From Panax quinquefolius (taxonomy: Eukaryota > Streptophyta > Magnoliopsida > Apiales > Araliaceae): a stretch of 64,000 nt of DNA. The stretch spans positions 10,081,821 to 10,145,820 of the forward strand of contig CM035160.1 of the NCBI GenBank assembly GCA_020205615.1, in the 5' to 3' direction. The notes below the pieces were generated by a model. The model was given only the letters and a program-made list of their open reading frames with translations. It searched no databases and was not told where the DNA came from. Position numbers and translations under genes: made by a program. This document shows, one piece after another, positions 1-11,300 of this stretch (position 1 is its first letter; each line of letters starts with the position of its first letter).

Positions 1-772
1 TATATAATAATATATTTAAATAATTATTTTATCGAAAAAGATAAAATTTCAATTTTCAACAATTGTCACGTTAAAAATTTTTCTCCATACATATCCATAA
101 AATCAATATTTTCCTCATCATATGAATCAATAATTAATTATTCACAAATAATATTCTGAGAATCACAATATTGTGAATATTCAAGGAAGGGGGCTTTCAA
201 TAAAATTTCTCCTTCTTTGGCCATTAGGGTGACCAAACCTCTCCTTGAAGCAGAACTTTCTAAGCATTGCAATAATGTTATCTAATAATATTATTCCGAG
301 ATAATATGAATTATTGCTTCGATAATATGTTATATAAAATATCAACAATTATTAAATCGATAAAATAAAATCTTGAGCGATATTCTTGTAACCATTATTG
401 AGTAGTGCGCTTTTCGTAAGAATCAATGATAATTGATTGTCTGGTGTCTTCTTGTGTTTAACCCTTTTAAACGACATTATGTATTTACGGTTATTTTTAA
501 ACATTATATTTGTCGTTTTCTTATCCGATAAACTTTTTAGATTATGGGGCCCAAAAATTTGCGTCGTCAATCGAATATTCCCAAACGATCTGAATATTCC
601 CACGACCGAAAGAATATTCCACAGCAATGATAGATATTTTATAACCAACTTTAGCATTACGAAATATTTGCGTATTTTACCCCACTAATTATCCCATTAA
701 TCAAATCGGCCCCTAATTTCAAAATAATAAATAGAAAATTAAATTTCATTAATAATAAGTTGGGGTCTTACA
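1..772 (-). repeat. 5' portion of a gypsy-family LTR (LTR B), cut by the window edge
   Basis: Read on the minus strand this begins with TGTAAGACCCCAAC at 772 and matches the first ~770 bp of the LTRs at 780, 8346, 9986 and 53340. Its right end lies only a few bases from the start of the plus-strand element at 780, so two LTR starts face away from each other. The remainder lies left of the window. No coding capacity: ORFs here are chance. Confidence 0.85.
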
Positions 773-774
773 CA

Positions 775-779
775 TCACC
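775..779. repeat. Target-site duplication TCACC (left copy)
   Basis: TCACC just before the 5' LTR; the same five bases follow the 3' LTR at 13985-13989. Five-base duplications are usual for gypsy integrases. Confidence 0.75.
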
Positions 780-2124
780 GTAAGACCCTCAAATTTTTAA
801 ATAAAAAGGAATTTCCTTTATTTATTATTTTGAAATAAGAAGGGTTGATTTGATTAATGTGGATAGCTATGGTTAAATACGCAAATATTTTAAAATAAGT
901 GTTGATTATAAAATATTCATTATCGCTTGAGAATATTCGTTGGTCGGGAATATTCGTGATCGTTGGGAATATTCATTTACGACAAGCAAAATGCATGTGG
1001 GCCCCATAACTAAAAGCGATCGATGAAGAAAACGACAAATATAAGTTGCTTTTTAAATAACTACAGTAGAAGCTTGTTACTGCTATCATACCGCTTGGAA
1101 TAATACCCTAAGGTTAAAACACACTAATACGCCATTAACAAGAAGATACCAGATTGCACCAATTATCGATTCTTACGTAAGAAGGCACTACTCAATAATG
1201 GTTACGTGAATTAATGCTCAAGATTTTATCGAGTTAATAATTGTCAAGGCTGATATTTTATATCATTGTTGTTTCAATAATTGTCATTACACAATATTTT
1301 TCATTATCGGCCAATAATTCATATTATCCTAATAATATTATTAGATAACATTATTGGCAATGTCTAGAAAGTTCTCGCCTCAAGGAGAGGTTTGGTCACC
1401 TAATCATGCCAAGTAAGTTAAGAAATTCTTACTGAAAGCCCCTCTTCCTGAAACCGCTGTCATTAATATTGTGATTCGTAATATTATTTGTGAATAATTA
1501 ATTATTGATTTATATGATAAGGAAAATATTGATTTTATGTGGATATAGATGGAGAAAATTTTAAAATGACAATTGTTGAAAATTAATATTTTATCTTTTT
1601 CCGATAAAATAATTCATTTAAATATATTATTTTAATAATATATTAACTATGTGATATTTTTACAAACGAATGTGGGATATATGAGTATACGAGGAGAAGA
1701 GTATTTTTGTTGCAATAAATGTTTAAAACATGTTAAACATGCTCATGGACCCCATTTATCGATCGAAATTTGATTATAAATCGTAAAAATCCTGCTTCAG
1801 GATTTCTTGGCCAATTTCTATTTGGAATTTGGAAAACTTTCTTCTCGCAAAGTTTTAGAGAATTGAAATTCCTATAAAAACTCAATGAGATTCAATTTTC
1901 CTGATGAAAGGGCTATTTATTATGAATTATCAAGTTCCAAAGCTTCAAATAATCGATTTTTGGGAGTTTAAAATATTTTTGTAAGAAAACGTTTTTTGTT
2001 GCAATTGAGTGGCTCACATGTGTTATAAATGATCTGAAATCAGATTTCTAAGGTGGGCTTGAATATTTTTAAGAAATATTATTATTTTATTAAATTTTTC
2101 GCTTTGGTGTTCTAAAGATTTTCC

Positions 2125-2132
2125 TATAAATA
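2125..2132 (+). promoter_or_regulatory. TATA box of the gypsy LTR promoter
   Basis: TATAAATA within CCTATAAATAGG. The same box stands at the same place in every LTR here: about 9704, 11352, 15336 (minus strand), 54578 and 60565. Transcription should start ~30 bp on, near the conserved GAAAATCACACC. Confidence 0.65.
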
Positions 2133-2404
2133 GGTGCTTTAGGTTAGAATTGAAAATCACACCGTAAACCAAGTTTTCTCTCTATATTATCGAAATTATT
2201 CTTGTGAGTATTTTGAGTATACTTTGAGTATTGCTATATACTGTGCAAGTCCAAGTCATAGCCTATATCCTGTTTCAAATTTAAGACTCGATCTTTCGAG
2301 GTAAGTGGATATTATTTTTTTTTGTAATGATATTATTTCTTCAATATCATTATGTCAAATGTTGATCCAAGTTTTATCAAATTTGAAACTTTTTCATGCT
2401 CTGG

Positions 2405-2612
2405 GTTACTATTCACGGGTTACTATTCATGAAGTTACTATTCACGAGTTACTATTCATGAGTTACTTATTCACGAAGCTTACTATTCACGAAAGTACTA
2501 TTCACAAGAAGCGTGAAGATGTTTTTTGTGGAATTTCTATCTTTTGATGTCTGAGTTACTATTCACGATATCTTGACTATTCACGATACTCAAGACTATT
2601 CACGATACTGAT
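2405..2612 (+). repeat. Short tandem repeat block in LTR, unit like GTTACTATTCACGA
   Basis: Imperfect 13-15 bp units alternating ATTCACGAG and ATTCATGAG, followed by looser units with ATTCACGATA. Equivalent blocks occur at 11634-11740, 12822-12912, 14890-15065 (inverted), 54855-54955 and 60850-60945. They lie downstream of the predicted transcription start, so they would be in the leader RNA. Confidence 0.8.
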
Positions 2613-2855
2613 TATTCAATCGAAAAATAAAATTTCTTCTTTTCGTCTAAAACATATATTCGGATACTAACTCGATCAGTATCCATGTTTTGATCATTCT
2701 CAAATTTTACACCACTATGATTAGTTTTGAGGTATTTTTGGACGGATAAAACCAAGTACTAATCCTTAATCCTTAATCCTTGTCATTTTGTTTCAATCGG
2801 ATTCGCTTTTTAAAAAAATATTTTTATCATCCTCGCCTTAAATGATGATATTATG

Positions 2856-3033
2856 GAATATCTTTGGCCCAGTAGTCAAAAGATGAATGATTTCTTAAGA
2901 ATATCTTTGGCCCAGTAGTGCAAAGATGAATGATTTTCAAGAATATCTTTGGCCCAGAGTGCAAAAAGATGAACAGTGTTTAAATGAATACGACTAATCG
3001 ATGAATATCTTTGGCCTGTAGAGCAAAAAGATG
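2856..3033 (+). repeat. Tandem repeat block in LTR, 40-60 bp unit GAATATCTTTGGCC...GCAAAGATGA
   Basis: Four units, each starting GAATATCTTTGG and containing AAAGATGA; unit lengths alternate (~42 and ~60 bp). Blocks at 12058-12252, 13269-13443 and (inverted) 14520-14665 are equivalents. The element at 53340 has seven units in both LTRs, so unit number separates two subfamilies. Confidence 0.85.
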
Positions 3034-3580
3034 AATATTTGATTCCAGATGTATATCGATTGATGTTACAGGATAAAAGATAGACGATGAACTTTTAAAT
3101 TCATACATGTAAGATAGTAGTTTGCATTCTCTACTTAACTCTTCTAATGAATTATTATTTCACCAAGTAATATTGATTTAAAATTTGTTGCCTATCGTAT
3201 TCTATTAGATTTTTCCCTGTCAAGACTAACGATAATTTGTTGTATATTATCTTAGTCATAATATTCTTTTACGAGCTAGTTGAGCTCACCCTTTTCTTTT
3301 TGTTCCATTTTTCTCGGAGGCGAGAATATAAGCGAGTACGCAGCCTGGGTACGGAATGAAGGTTTTAGAAAGGATTGTTTAGTAGTCCTCACCATTTTTG
3401 TAAAATAATGTATCAATAAATGTGATGAGGATTTATTTGAGTATAGATATTGTCTTGTAAGATAATATTTGTATTCAAACTCACAGCTTTCTTGTTGTAA
3501 TAATAAAGTTGTAGTTGTTTCGCACTACGTATTGACAACTCGTAATGTGTGATGTATACCTATTTTGGGGGCGCCACAAT

Positions 3581-3597
3581 TTGGTATCGAGCTTAGG
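3581..3597 (+). other. Primer binding site (initiator tRNA-Met type)
   Basis: TTGGTATCGAGCTTAGG directly after the LTR. It resembles the common plant retroelement site TGGTATCAGAGC that pairs with the 3' end of initiator tRNA-Met, with small changes. Confidence 0.7.
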
Positions 3598-3768
3598 GAT
3601 ACGATCTCTCGCGGAGATCGGGGAATAGAACTAGGAGGGAGAGACGAGTAAATCCTTCGCTAAAGGTGTCCTACCTAAGTTTTTATTACTGGTTGGTCAA
3701 GATATATAGGGATATTATGTGATATATTGATTTCTTAATTAACCCTTGTTTTACGACAAGATTTGAGA

Positions 3769-4980
3769 ATGTCGATCGAGAATATTAACAATGGAAATGA
3801 GACCGCGGAGATGCCTCAGTACTCACCAACGAGGAGAACGCGTAACAGTCGGCAATGTTCCTCCCGTGAACAACACCATCGAAAGCGTATGATGAACGAG
3901 GGATGTTTAGAAGTTTTTTTGCAGCTCATGCAAAATCGATTTGAGGAGACTCGTGTTCAAAATACAGAGGAAATGATAAGAATTCACGGGTTGTCACACC
4001 CAAGCAAGCCAAAGAGTCGGGACCACCGTAATTTAAGGAAAGCCGATCCGATCACGCCATGGAAACACGGGTCAAACAAATTACCAAGATATTCGATGTC
4101 TTGGGATGCACGGAGAACGAAGGTTCCATTCGCCACCTTTATGTTCCGTAGTGGCGAAAGCGTATCATCGGTGGGAGTCTGTGGAAGTGCACTATCCATC
4201 CACCGCACTCAAGATGTCTCTCGGGAGACGCTTTCGTGAAGCTATTTAATGACAAATATTTTCCTCGAAAGTGTTCGGCTATACGAAGGAAGTGGAGTTC
4301 ATCGATCGAACAAAACAATACGACGGTGTCTCAAAGACGAGGCAAAGTTTGCAGAGAGTTATCCAGTTTTCAGACCTCATTTGGTGGAGAATGAGGAACG
4401 ATGACGCGGATGTTTCTTAGAGGTTTGAAACCCGATACGCCAAGATCTCATTTCTCATAAATTTTCTTTTATTCGGATGTTGTAAATGTGGCTCAATTAT
4501 TAGAAATGAGATAACGAGTACACGTCCAACTCGAGGACCCACAACCAGGATCGTGATCGTAGATAGCGATCAATGTAATAATGATAACCAAATGGAGAAA
4601 GAAACAGACGGACAAAATGGTAACCACTCCGGTGGTAATCATGGCCATGAAAATAGAAGAAGCGAAGTTAGGAGGAGATTTTAAAAAGAGGAGATTTAAC
4701 AACGACCATGTGAAGACGACAAAGGCTTACAGAAGAATCGTTCTAAGGGAGGAGAACGACCACCCCATTATATGTTACAAATGCGAAAAGAGGACATATC
4801 ACCCAAACCGCCCACAACAACATTCAAGGTATGCTATAATTGTGGAAAGGAAGGACATATCGCCGAGATCAGACAAAGAATGAAACCTAGTTCAATGAGG
4901 ACGGTGACTCAAAAGATCGTCCTAAAAAGTCAAAGTCAACGATTCCGGAAGAGCGCTTTTTTGATCGGGTCATAATGCGA
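3769..4980 (+). pseudogene. gag remnant of the gypsy element
   Basis: The likely start is the ATG at 3769 (MSIENINNGNE). Retrotransposon gag-type sequence follows in shifting frames. Near the 3' end lie two zinc-knuckle remnants: CYKC at ~4772, with spacing no longer canonical, and CYNCGKEGHIAEI at ~4832, which keeps C-x2-C-x4-H but not the last Cys. This is the nucleocapsid part that packages element RNA. Several frameshifts break it; the copy at 56390 has matching domains with different breaks. Confidence 0.75.
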
Positions 4981-4993
4981 GAACCCAAACGAG

Positions 4994-7900
4994 GTGATCA
5001 CGGGTAAGCTATTTATAAATTCTTGCGAAGTTTATACCTTACTTGATAATTTGCTACCCATTCATTTATCTCTCCGCATGTGCTCAACGCTTAAACTTGA
5101 CTCGGAGAAATTAGACTTTGACCTATCTTTGGAAACTCCGTTAGAGAAACTCGTCATCACATCCACTGCTTATAAATCTTGTTTGATTCAAGTTGGCACC
5201 ATTACCTTACCATTTGACCTTATCTCTTTAAAGATACTTGCTTTTGATGTGATTTTAGGGATTGATTGGTTAACTACTCATCATGCCAAAATTGATTATT
5301 TTCGTAAGGTTGTTAGTTTTCATATTCCTAACCAACCCGTTGTGCGGATTCAAGCAACTAAACCATTAAAATCAATCACCGCTATATCTAATCATAAAGC
5401 TATTCGCTTATTAAAAAACGGATGTCAAGCTTTCTTAGCCCATGTTATGGATTTGAATAAAGACACGCCAAATTTGAATAATATTCCCGTTGTTATCGAC
5501 TTTCCCCGACGATTTCAAGAACTTCCTGGCCTACCCCCGTAACGTGAAGTTGAATTCTTTATCGATCTTGAACCCGGCACAAAGCCCATTTCTAAAACCC
5601 CATATCGAATGGCTCCTATTGAACTTCAGAGTTAAAGGTCCAACTACGAGGAATTGTTGGACATCGGCTTCATTCGGCCCCTAAGACATCTCCTTGGGTG
5701 CTCTGCTTTATTTGAAAGAAGAAAGACGGGAGTATGCGACTTTGAATGACTATCTCGGAATCAACCATGTCACCATCAAGAATAGGTATCCTCTACCTCG
5801 TATTGATGACTTGTTTGACCAATTACTGCAGGGCACAATTCTTTTCAAAATCGATCTTCGCTCGGATATCATCACCAAGATTAGGCGAGGATATTCCAAA
5901 ACCGCCTTCGTAACTCCCAGATGGGCATTATGAATTCTTAGTCATGTCTTTTCGGACTAACTAATGCTCCTGCGACTTTCATGGATATGATGAACCGAGT
6001 ATTCAAGGAATATTTGGATCAATTCGTTGTTGTCTTTATTGATGACATCCTCATATTTTCCAAAAGCCGTGAAGATCATGAAAGCACCATTTGTTCGGTA
6101 CTCCAAAGGCTTCGTGAAAACCAACTATATGCCAAATTGAAGAAATGCGAGTTCGCTCGAGGAAGTAGCATTCCTTGGGCACGTGGTGTCGAAACATGGA
6201 GTATCTGCTGATCCGACGAAGATTGAAGCAATACAAAGTTGGGATCAACCAAGTCGATGGATCAAGACGTAGCTGGGCTTAGCCGGTTATTATCTGAGAT
6301 TCGTGGAAGGGTTTCTCGAATCGCTACTCCATTAACTCGCCTAAACTTTCTAAGGATACAAAATTCGCTTGGAGCGAAGAATGCGAGAAAAGTTTCCAAG
6401 AGCTTAAGAGAGACTTATTTCTAAGACTGTTCTAACAATACCATCCGTTCGGATGGATTTGTTAGCTACAAATGATGCTTCTGTGCAAAGGGTTAGGATG
6501 TGTTCTCATGCAACGTGGGAAAGTCATAGCTTTATGCCTCATGACAACTTAAAGAGTATGAGAGAATTATCCTACTCATGATCTAGAGTCACAGCCCAAT
6601 AAGCTGCTGGCTTAAAATATGGAGGCACTATCTATATGGGGAGAAAGTGGAGATATATTCGCACCATAAAAGCCATAAATATTTCTTCACTCAAAAAGAA
6701 CTCAACACGCTAGCAGCCGACGTTGGCTCGAGCTATTGAAAGACTACGACCACACTATTCAATACTATCCCGAAAAGCGAACGTGGTAAATTGACGCATC
6801 GAGTAGAAGATCATACGCGAACGAAAAGGTGCGATGATGTCAAGTATACGACAGAGCCAACTTTAATAGAAAAAGTTAAGGTTGCTTGCCACCGAATCCG
6901 GGAAATGATGCGTATGAAGAAGAAAGTATAAGAAGGAGCTATTCCTAAGCGAGAATCGATGAAGAAGGAATACTTGAGTCCACTCTGAGACTTTGTGTTC
7001 CTAACGACTCGATTTAAAGTACAAGATTATGATGGAGGCACACAATACGCCATTTGCAATCCATCCTCGGAAGTACTAAAATGTATCGTGATCTTCGACA
7101 TACATTTTGGTGGAACAATATGAAGAGAGAGATTGCAAAGTTTATCTCGATGTGTTTAACTTTCCGCTAACGTGTAAAGGCGGAGCATCTTGTACCTAAG
7201 GGTCCGTTGCAACCACTTGAGATTCCTAATGGAAGTGGGAACACATTACTATGGATTTCAAGATTACGGTCTTCCTACGGTTTCTCAAGGCATCAATGCT
7301 ATTTGGGTTATTGTTGATAGATTAACCAAGTCTCCGCTCATTTCTTGCCGACACGGAGACTTATTCCTCGAACGCCTTGCTAGTATGTGACGTGAATGAG
7401 ATTGTGAGGTTGCATGGCATGCCTCAGATCCATAGTTTCGGATCGTGACCCAAGATTCACTTCAAGATTTTGGGTTAGCTTACAAAAAGCTATGGGCACG
7501 GATTTGCGATTTAGTTCTAAGACATACCATCCCCAAACCAGACGGGCAATCGAGAGGATTATTCAAACTCTTGAAGATCTATTAAGACTCGTGTCCTGAG
7601 ACTTCAAGGGTAGTTGATAAGTATTTACCATTGGTGGAATTCTCCTACAACAACAAGTTATCGTGCAAGTATAGGTGTGGCTCCATTTGAAGCATTATAT
7701 GGATTTAAAATGTCGTTTCCAATATGTTGGGATGAGGTGGGTGAAGCAACATTGTTGGGACCCGAGTTAAGACGATATGACTCACCGAAAAGATCCAAAT
7801 GATTCGACAACGTATACAAACCAAGACAAGATCGACAAAAGAGTTATGCGGATCTTCATCGAAAGGACGTGGAATTTAATGTAGGGATCATGATTGTCAT

Positions 7901-8320
7901 GAAGTTGCTCCACGGAAGGGAGTTACAAGATTTGGGAAGAGAGGAAAGCTCAATCCACGATTTATCGGTCCATTTCAAATTCTCGACCGAGTAGGAAATG
8001 TAGCCTATAGACTTGCGTTACCTCCGAGTATGTCTCGTGTTCATAATGTGTTTCATATATCCGTACTTCAGTAAATATGTGAAAGACCCGAACCACGTTA
8101 TCGAAGTTAGAATCGGACGAGATAGTAGAAGACTTAACGTATGAGGAGGTACACTGTCAAGATCTTGGATAGGAAGGAGCATATCCTACGCTGAAAGGTC
8201 ATACCACAAGTTAAAGTTTTGTGGAGGAATCATGCTATAGAGGAAATGACCGGAATTGAAATCTTAAATGAAAGCGGTATCCTCACCTTTTCGAAACACC
8301 AGTACGTCGTCAATTTCGAG
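4994..8320 (+). pseudogene. pol remnant: protease, reverse transcriptase, RNase H, integrase, chromodomain-like tail
   Basis: Frames change repeatedly, but domains follow in gypsy order. Protease: tail motif VILGIDWLTTHHAKIDYF at ~5240; the catalytic triplet region reads LLDNLL and is altered. Reverse transcriptase: VTIKNRYPLPRIDDLFDQL at ~5770 and catalytic FIDD at ~6040. Integrase: IVSDRDPRF at ~7430 (catalytic Asp) and ERIIQTLED at ~7550 (Glu region). The C-terminal stretch near 8200 (VKVLWRNHAIEE) fits a chromodomain, which in this group guides insertion into heterochromatin. A stop or frameshift occurs every few hundred bases, so it is inactive as written. Some breaks may be sequence errors; see findings. 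Confidence 0.8.
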
Positions 8321-8334
8321 GACGAAATTTCATA

Positions 8335-8345
8335 AGGAGGGAGGT
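8335..8345 (+). other. Polypurine tract
   Basis: A run of A and G directly before the 3' LTR start at 8346, where plus-strand DNA synthesis is primed. The element at 53340 has the same tract before 59311. Confidence 0.75.
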
Positions 8346-11300
8346 TGTAAGACCTCAAATTTTTAAATAAAAAGGAATTTCCTTTATTTATTATTTTGAA
8401 ATAAGTAAGGGTTGATTTGATTAATGTGGATAGTTAAGGGTTAAATACGCAAATATTTCAAAATAAGCGAAAGTGGTTATAAAATATTCATTATCGTCTA
8501 GAATATTCGTTTGGTCGGGAATATTCAGATCTTGCGGTGAATATTAAATGCACGACGAAGCGCAAAGATGTGTGGGCCCCATAACTGAAAAGCGATTGGA
8601 TGAAGAAAAACGACAAATATAAGTTGTTTTTAAATAACTAGGCGTAGTTATTACTGCTAATATCTTTGTTGGAATACCCGTGGTTAAAACACACTAATCT
8701 ACGCCATGGTCAACAAGAAGACACCTGTATTGCACCAATTATTGATTCTTACGTGAAGGCACTACTCAATAATGGTTACGATAATTATTGTTCGAAGATT
8801 TTATCGAGTTAATAATTGCTTGCGTTGATATTTTATATTCATTGTTGTTTCAATAATTGTCATTACACAGTTATTTTCATTATCGAAGCAATAATTCATA
8901 TTATCTGAATAATATTATTAGATAACATTATTGGCAATGTCTAGAAAGTTCTGTCTAAGGAGAGGTTTGGTCACCTAATTGCGCGCCAGTAAGAAGAAAT
9001 TCTTATTGGAAAGCCCCCTCTTTCTTGGGAACTGCCTGGTTGTCAATATTGTGATTCTGTAATATTATTTGTGAATAATTAATTATTGATTTATATGATG
9101 AGGAAAATATTGATTTTATGTGGATATAGATGGAGAAAATTTTTAAAATGACAATTGTTGAAAATTAATATTTTATCTTTTTCTGATAAAATAATTCATT
9201 TAAATATATTATTTTAATAATATATTAACGGTGATATTTTTACAACGAATGTGGGATATATGAGTATACGAGGAGGAAGAGTATTTTTGTTGCAATAAAT
9301 GTTTAAAACATGTTAAACATGTTGGTGGACCCCATTTATTGACTGAAATTTGATTATAGCCTGTAAAATCGTCCGTTTGTGGATTTCGGTCAATTTCTAT
9401 TTGGAATTTGGAAAAACTTTCTTCTGCAAAGTTGTAGAGAATTGAAATTCCTATAAAAACTCGCGAGATTCGAATTTTATGATGAAAGGGCTATTTATTA
9501 TGAATTATTGAAGTTCCAAAGCTCTGAAATAATTGATTTTTGGGAGTTTAAAATATTTTTTGTAAGAAAAACGTTTTTTGTTGCAATTGAGTGGCTCACA
9601 TGTGTTATAAATGATCTGAAATCAGATTTCTAAGGTGGGCTTGAATATTTTTAAGAAATATTATTATTTTATTAAATTTTCTTTTGGTGTTAAAAGCGTT
9701 TTCTATAAATAGGGTCTTAGGTTAAATTGAAAATCACACCGAAACCCAAGTTTTCTCTCTATATTATCGAAATATTCTTGTGAGTATTTTGAGTATACTT
9801 TGAGTATTGCTGAGATTATCTGAGTTCCCTTCAAAGACTATACCCTAGATTCTAGCTGTAAGTATGATCTTTCGAGGTAAGGGATATTATTTTTTTCAGA
9901 ATGATATTATTTCTTCAATATCATTATCTTTGAAATGTCGATCTGAAGTTTTTATCAAATTTGGAACTTTTTCATGCTCTGAGTTCAGAAGACCTCAAAT
10001 TTTTAAATAAAAAGGAATTTCCTTTATTTATTATTTTGAAATAAGTAAGGGTTGATTTGATTAATGTGGATAGTTAAGGGTTAAATATACAAATATTTTA
10101 AAATAAGCAAGTGGTTATAAAATATTCATTGTTGTTTCGGGAATATTCGTTTGGTCGTGGAATATTAAATGCGGTCGGAATATTCGCATTTACAGCCATG
10201 CCGTATGTAGGGCCCATAACTAAAAGCGATTGGATGAAGAAAACGACAAATATAAGTTGTTTTTAAATAATCTGGTAGTTATTCACTGCAGATTATCTTG
10301 TTGGAATACCCGGTGGGTTAAAACACACTAATACTGCGTTGTTGAGCAGAGAAGACACCAGTATTGCACCAATTATTGATTCTTACGTGAAGGGCACTAC
10401 TCAATAATGGTTACTGATAATTACTTGTTCAAAGATTTTATTGAGTTAATAATTGCTGCGTTGATATTTTATATTCTTTGTTGTTTCAATAATTGTCATT
10501 ACACGATATCTTTCATTATCGAAGCAATAATTCATATTATCCAATAATAATATTATTAGATAACATTATTGGCAATGTCTAGAAAGTTACTCGTCTAAGG
10601 AGAGGTTTGGTCACCTAATTGCTAATTGCAGTAAGAAGAAATTCTTATTGGAAAGCCCTCTTTCTTGGGAAGCTACCTCGTTGTCAATATTGTGATTACG
10701 TAATATTATTTGTGAATAATTAATTATTGATTTATATGATGAGGAAAATATTGATTTTATGTGGATATAGATGGAGAAAATTTTTAAAATGACAATTGTT
10801 GAAAATTAATATTTTATCTTTTTTTGATAAAATAATTCATTTAAATATATTATTTTAATAATATATTAACGGTGATATTTTTACAACGAATGTGGGATAT
10901 ATGAGTATACGAGGAGGAAGAGTATTTTTGTTGCAATAAATGTTTAAAACATGTTAAACATGCTCTGCGGACCCCATTTATCGAATCGAAATTTGATTAT
11001 AACTTTGTAAAATTGCCCGTTTGTGGATTTCGGTCAATTTCTGATTGGAATTTGGAAAAACTTTCTTCTGCAAAGTTGTAGAGAATTGAATTTCCTATAA
11101 AAACTCGCGAGATTCGAATTTTCTGATGAAAGGGCTATTTATTATGAATTATTAAAGTTCCGAAGCTCCGAAATAATTGATTTTTGGAAGTTTAAAATAT
11201 TTAAAATTAGAAAAACGTTTTTTCTTATTTTTTTTAGAAGGTGGCATGTGTTTGATGGCTGAAATCAGATTCTAGACATGTGTAGAAAATAATATAATTA

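Larger units (their letters stand above)
780..3578 (+). repeat. 5' LTR of the plus-strand gypsy element
   Basis: Starts GTAAGACCCTC (the usual TG start is altered) and ends GGGGGCGCCACA. About 2.8 kb. A TATAAATA box at 2125 puts U3 at ~1.35 kb and R-U5 at ~1.4 kb. R-U5 carries two tandem-repeat blocks, listed separately. The end directly abuts a primer binding site. Confidence 0.88.

Noticed and set aside
2856..3033. Regular repeats with spacers that look CRISPR-like
   Set aside because: The host is a plant, the units are degenerate tandem repeats within LTRs, and the between-unit sequence is itself repeated.
4493..4702. Minus-strand hydrophobic frame opposite gypsy gag, like a membrane protein
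   Set aside because: Antisense shadow of the gag region; the matching frame at 57082-57318 diverges as shadows do.
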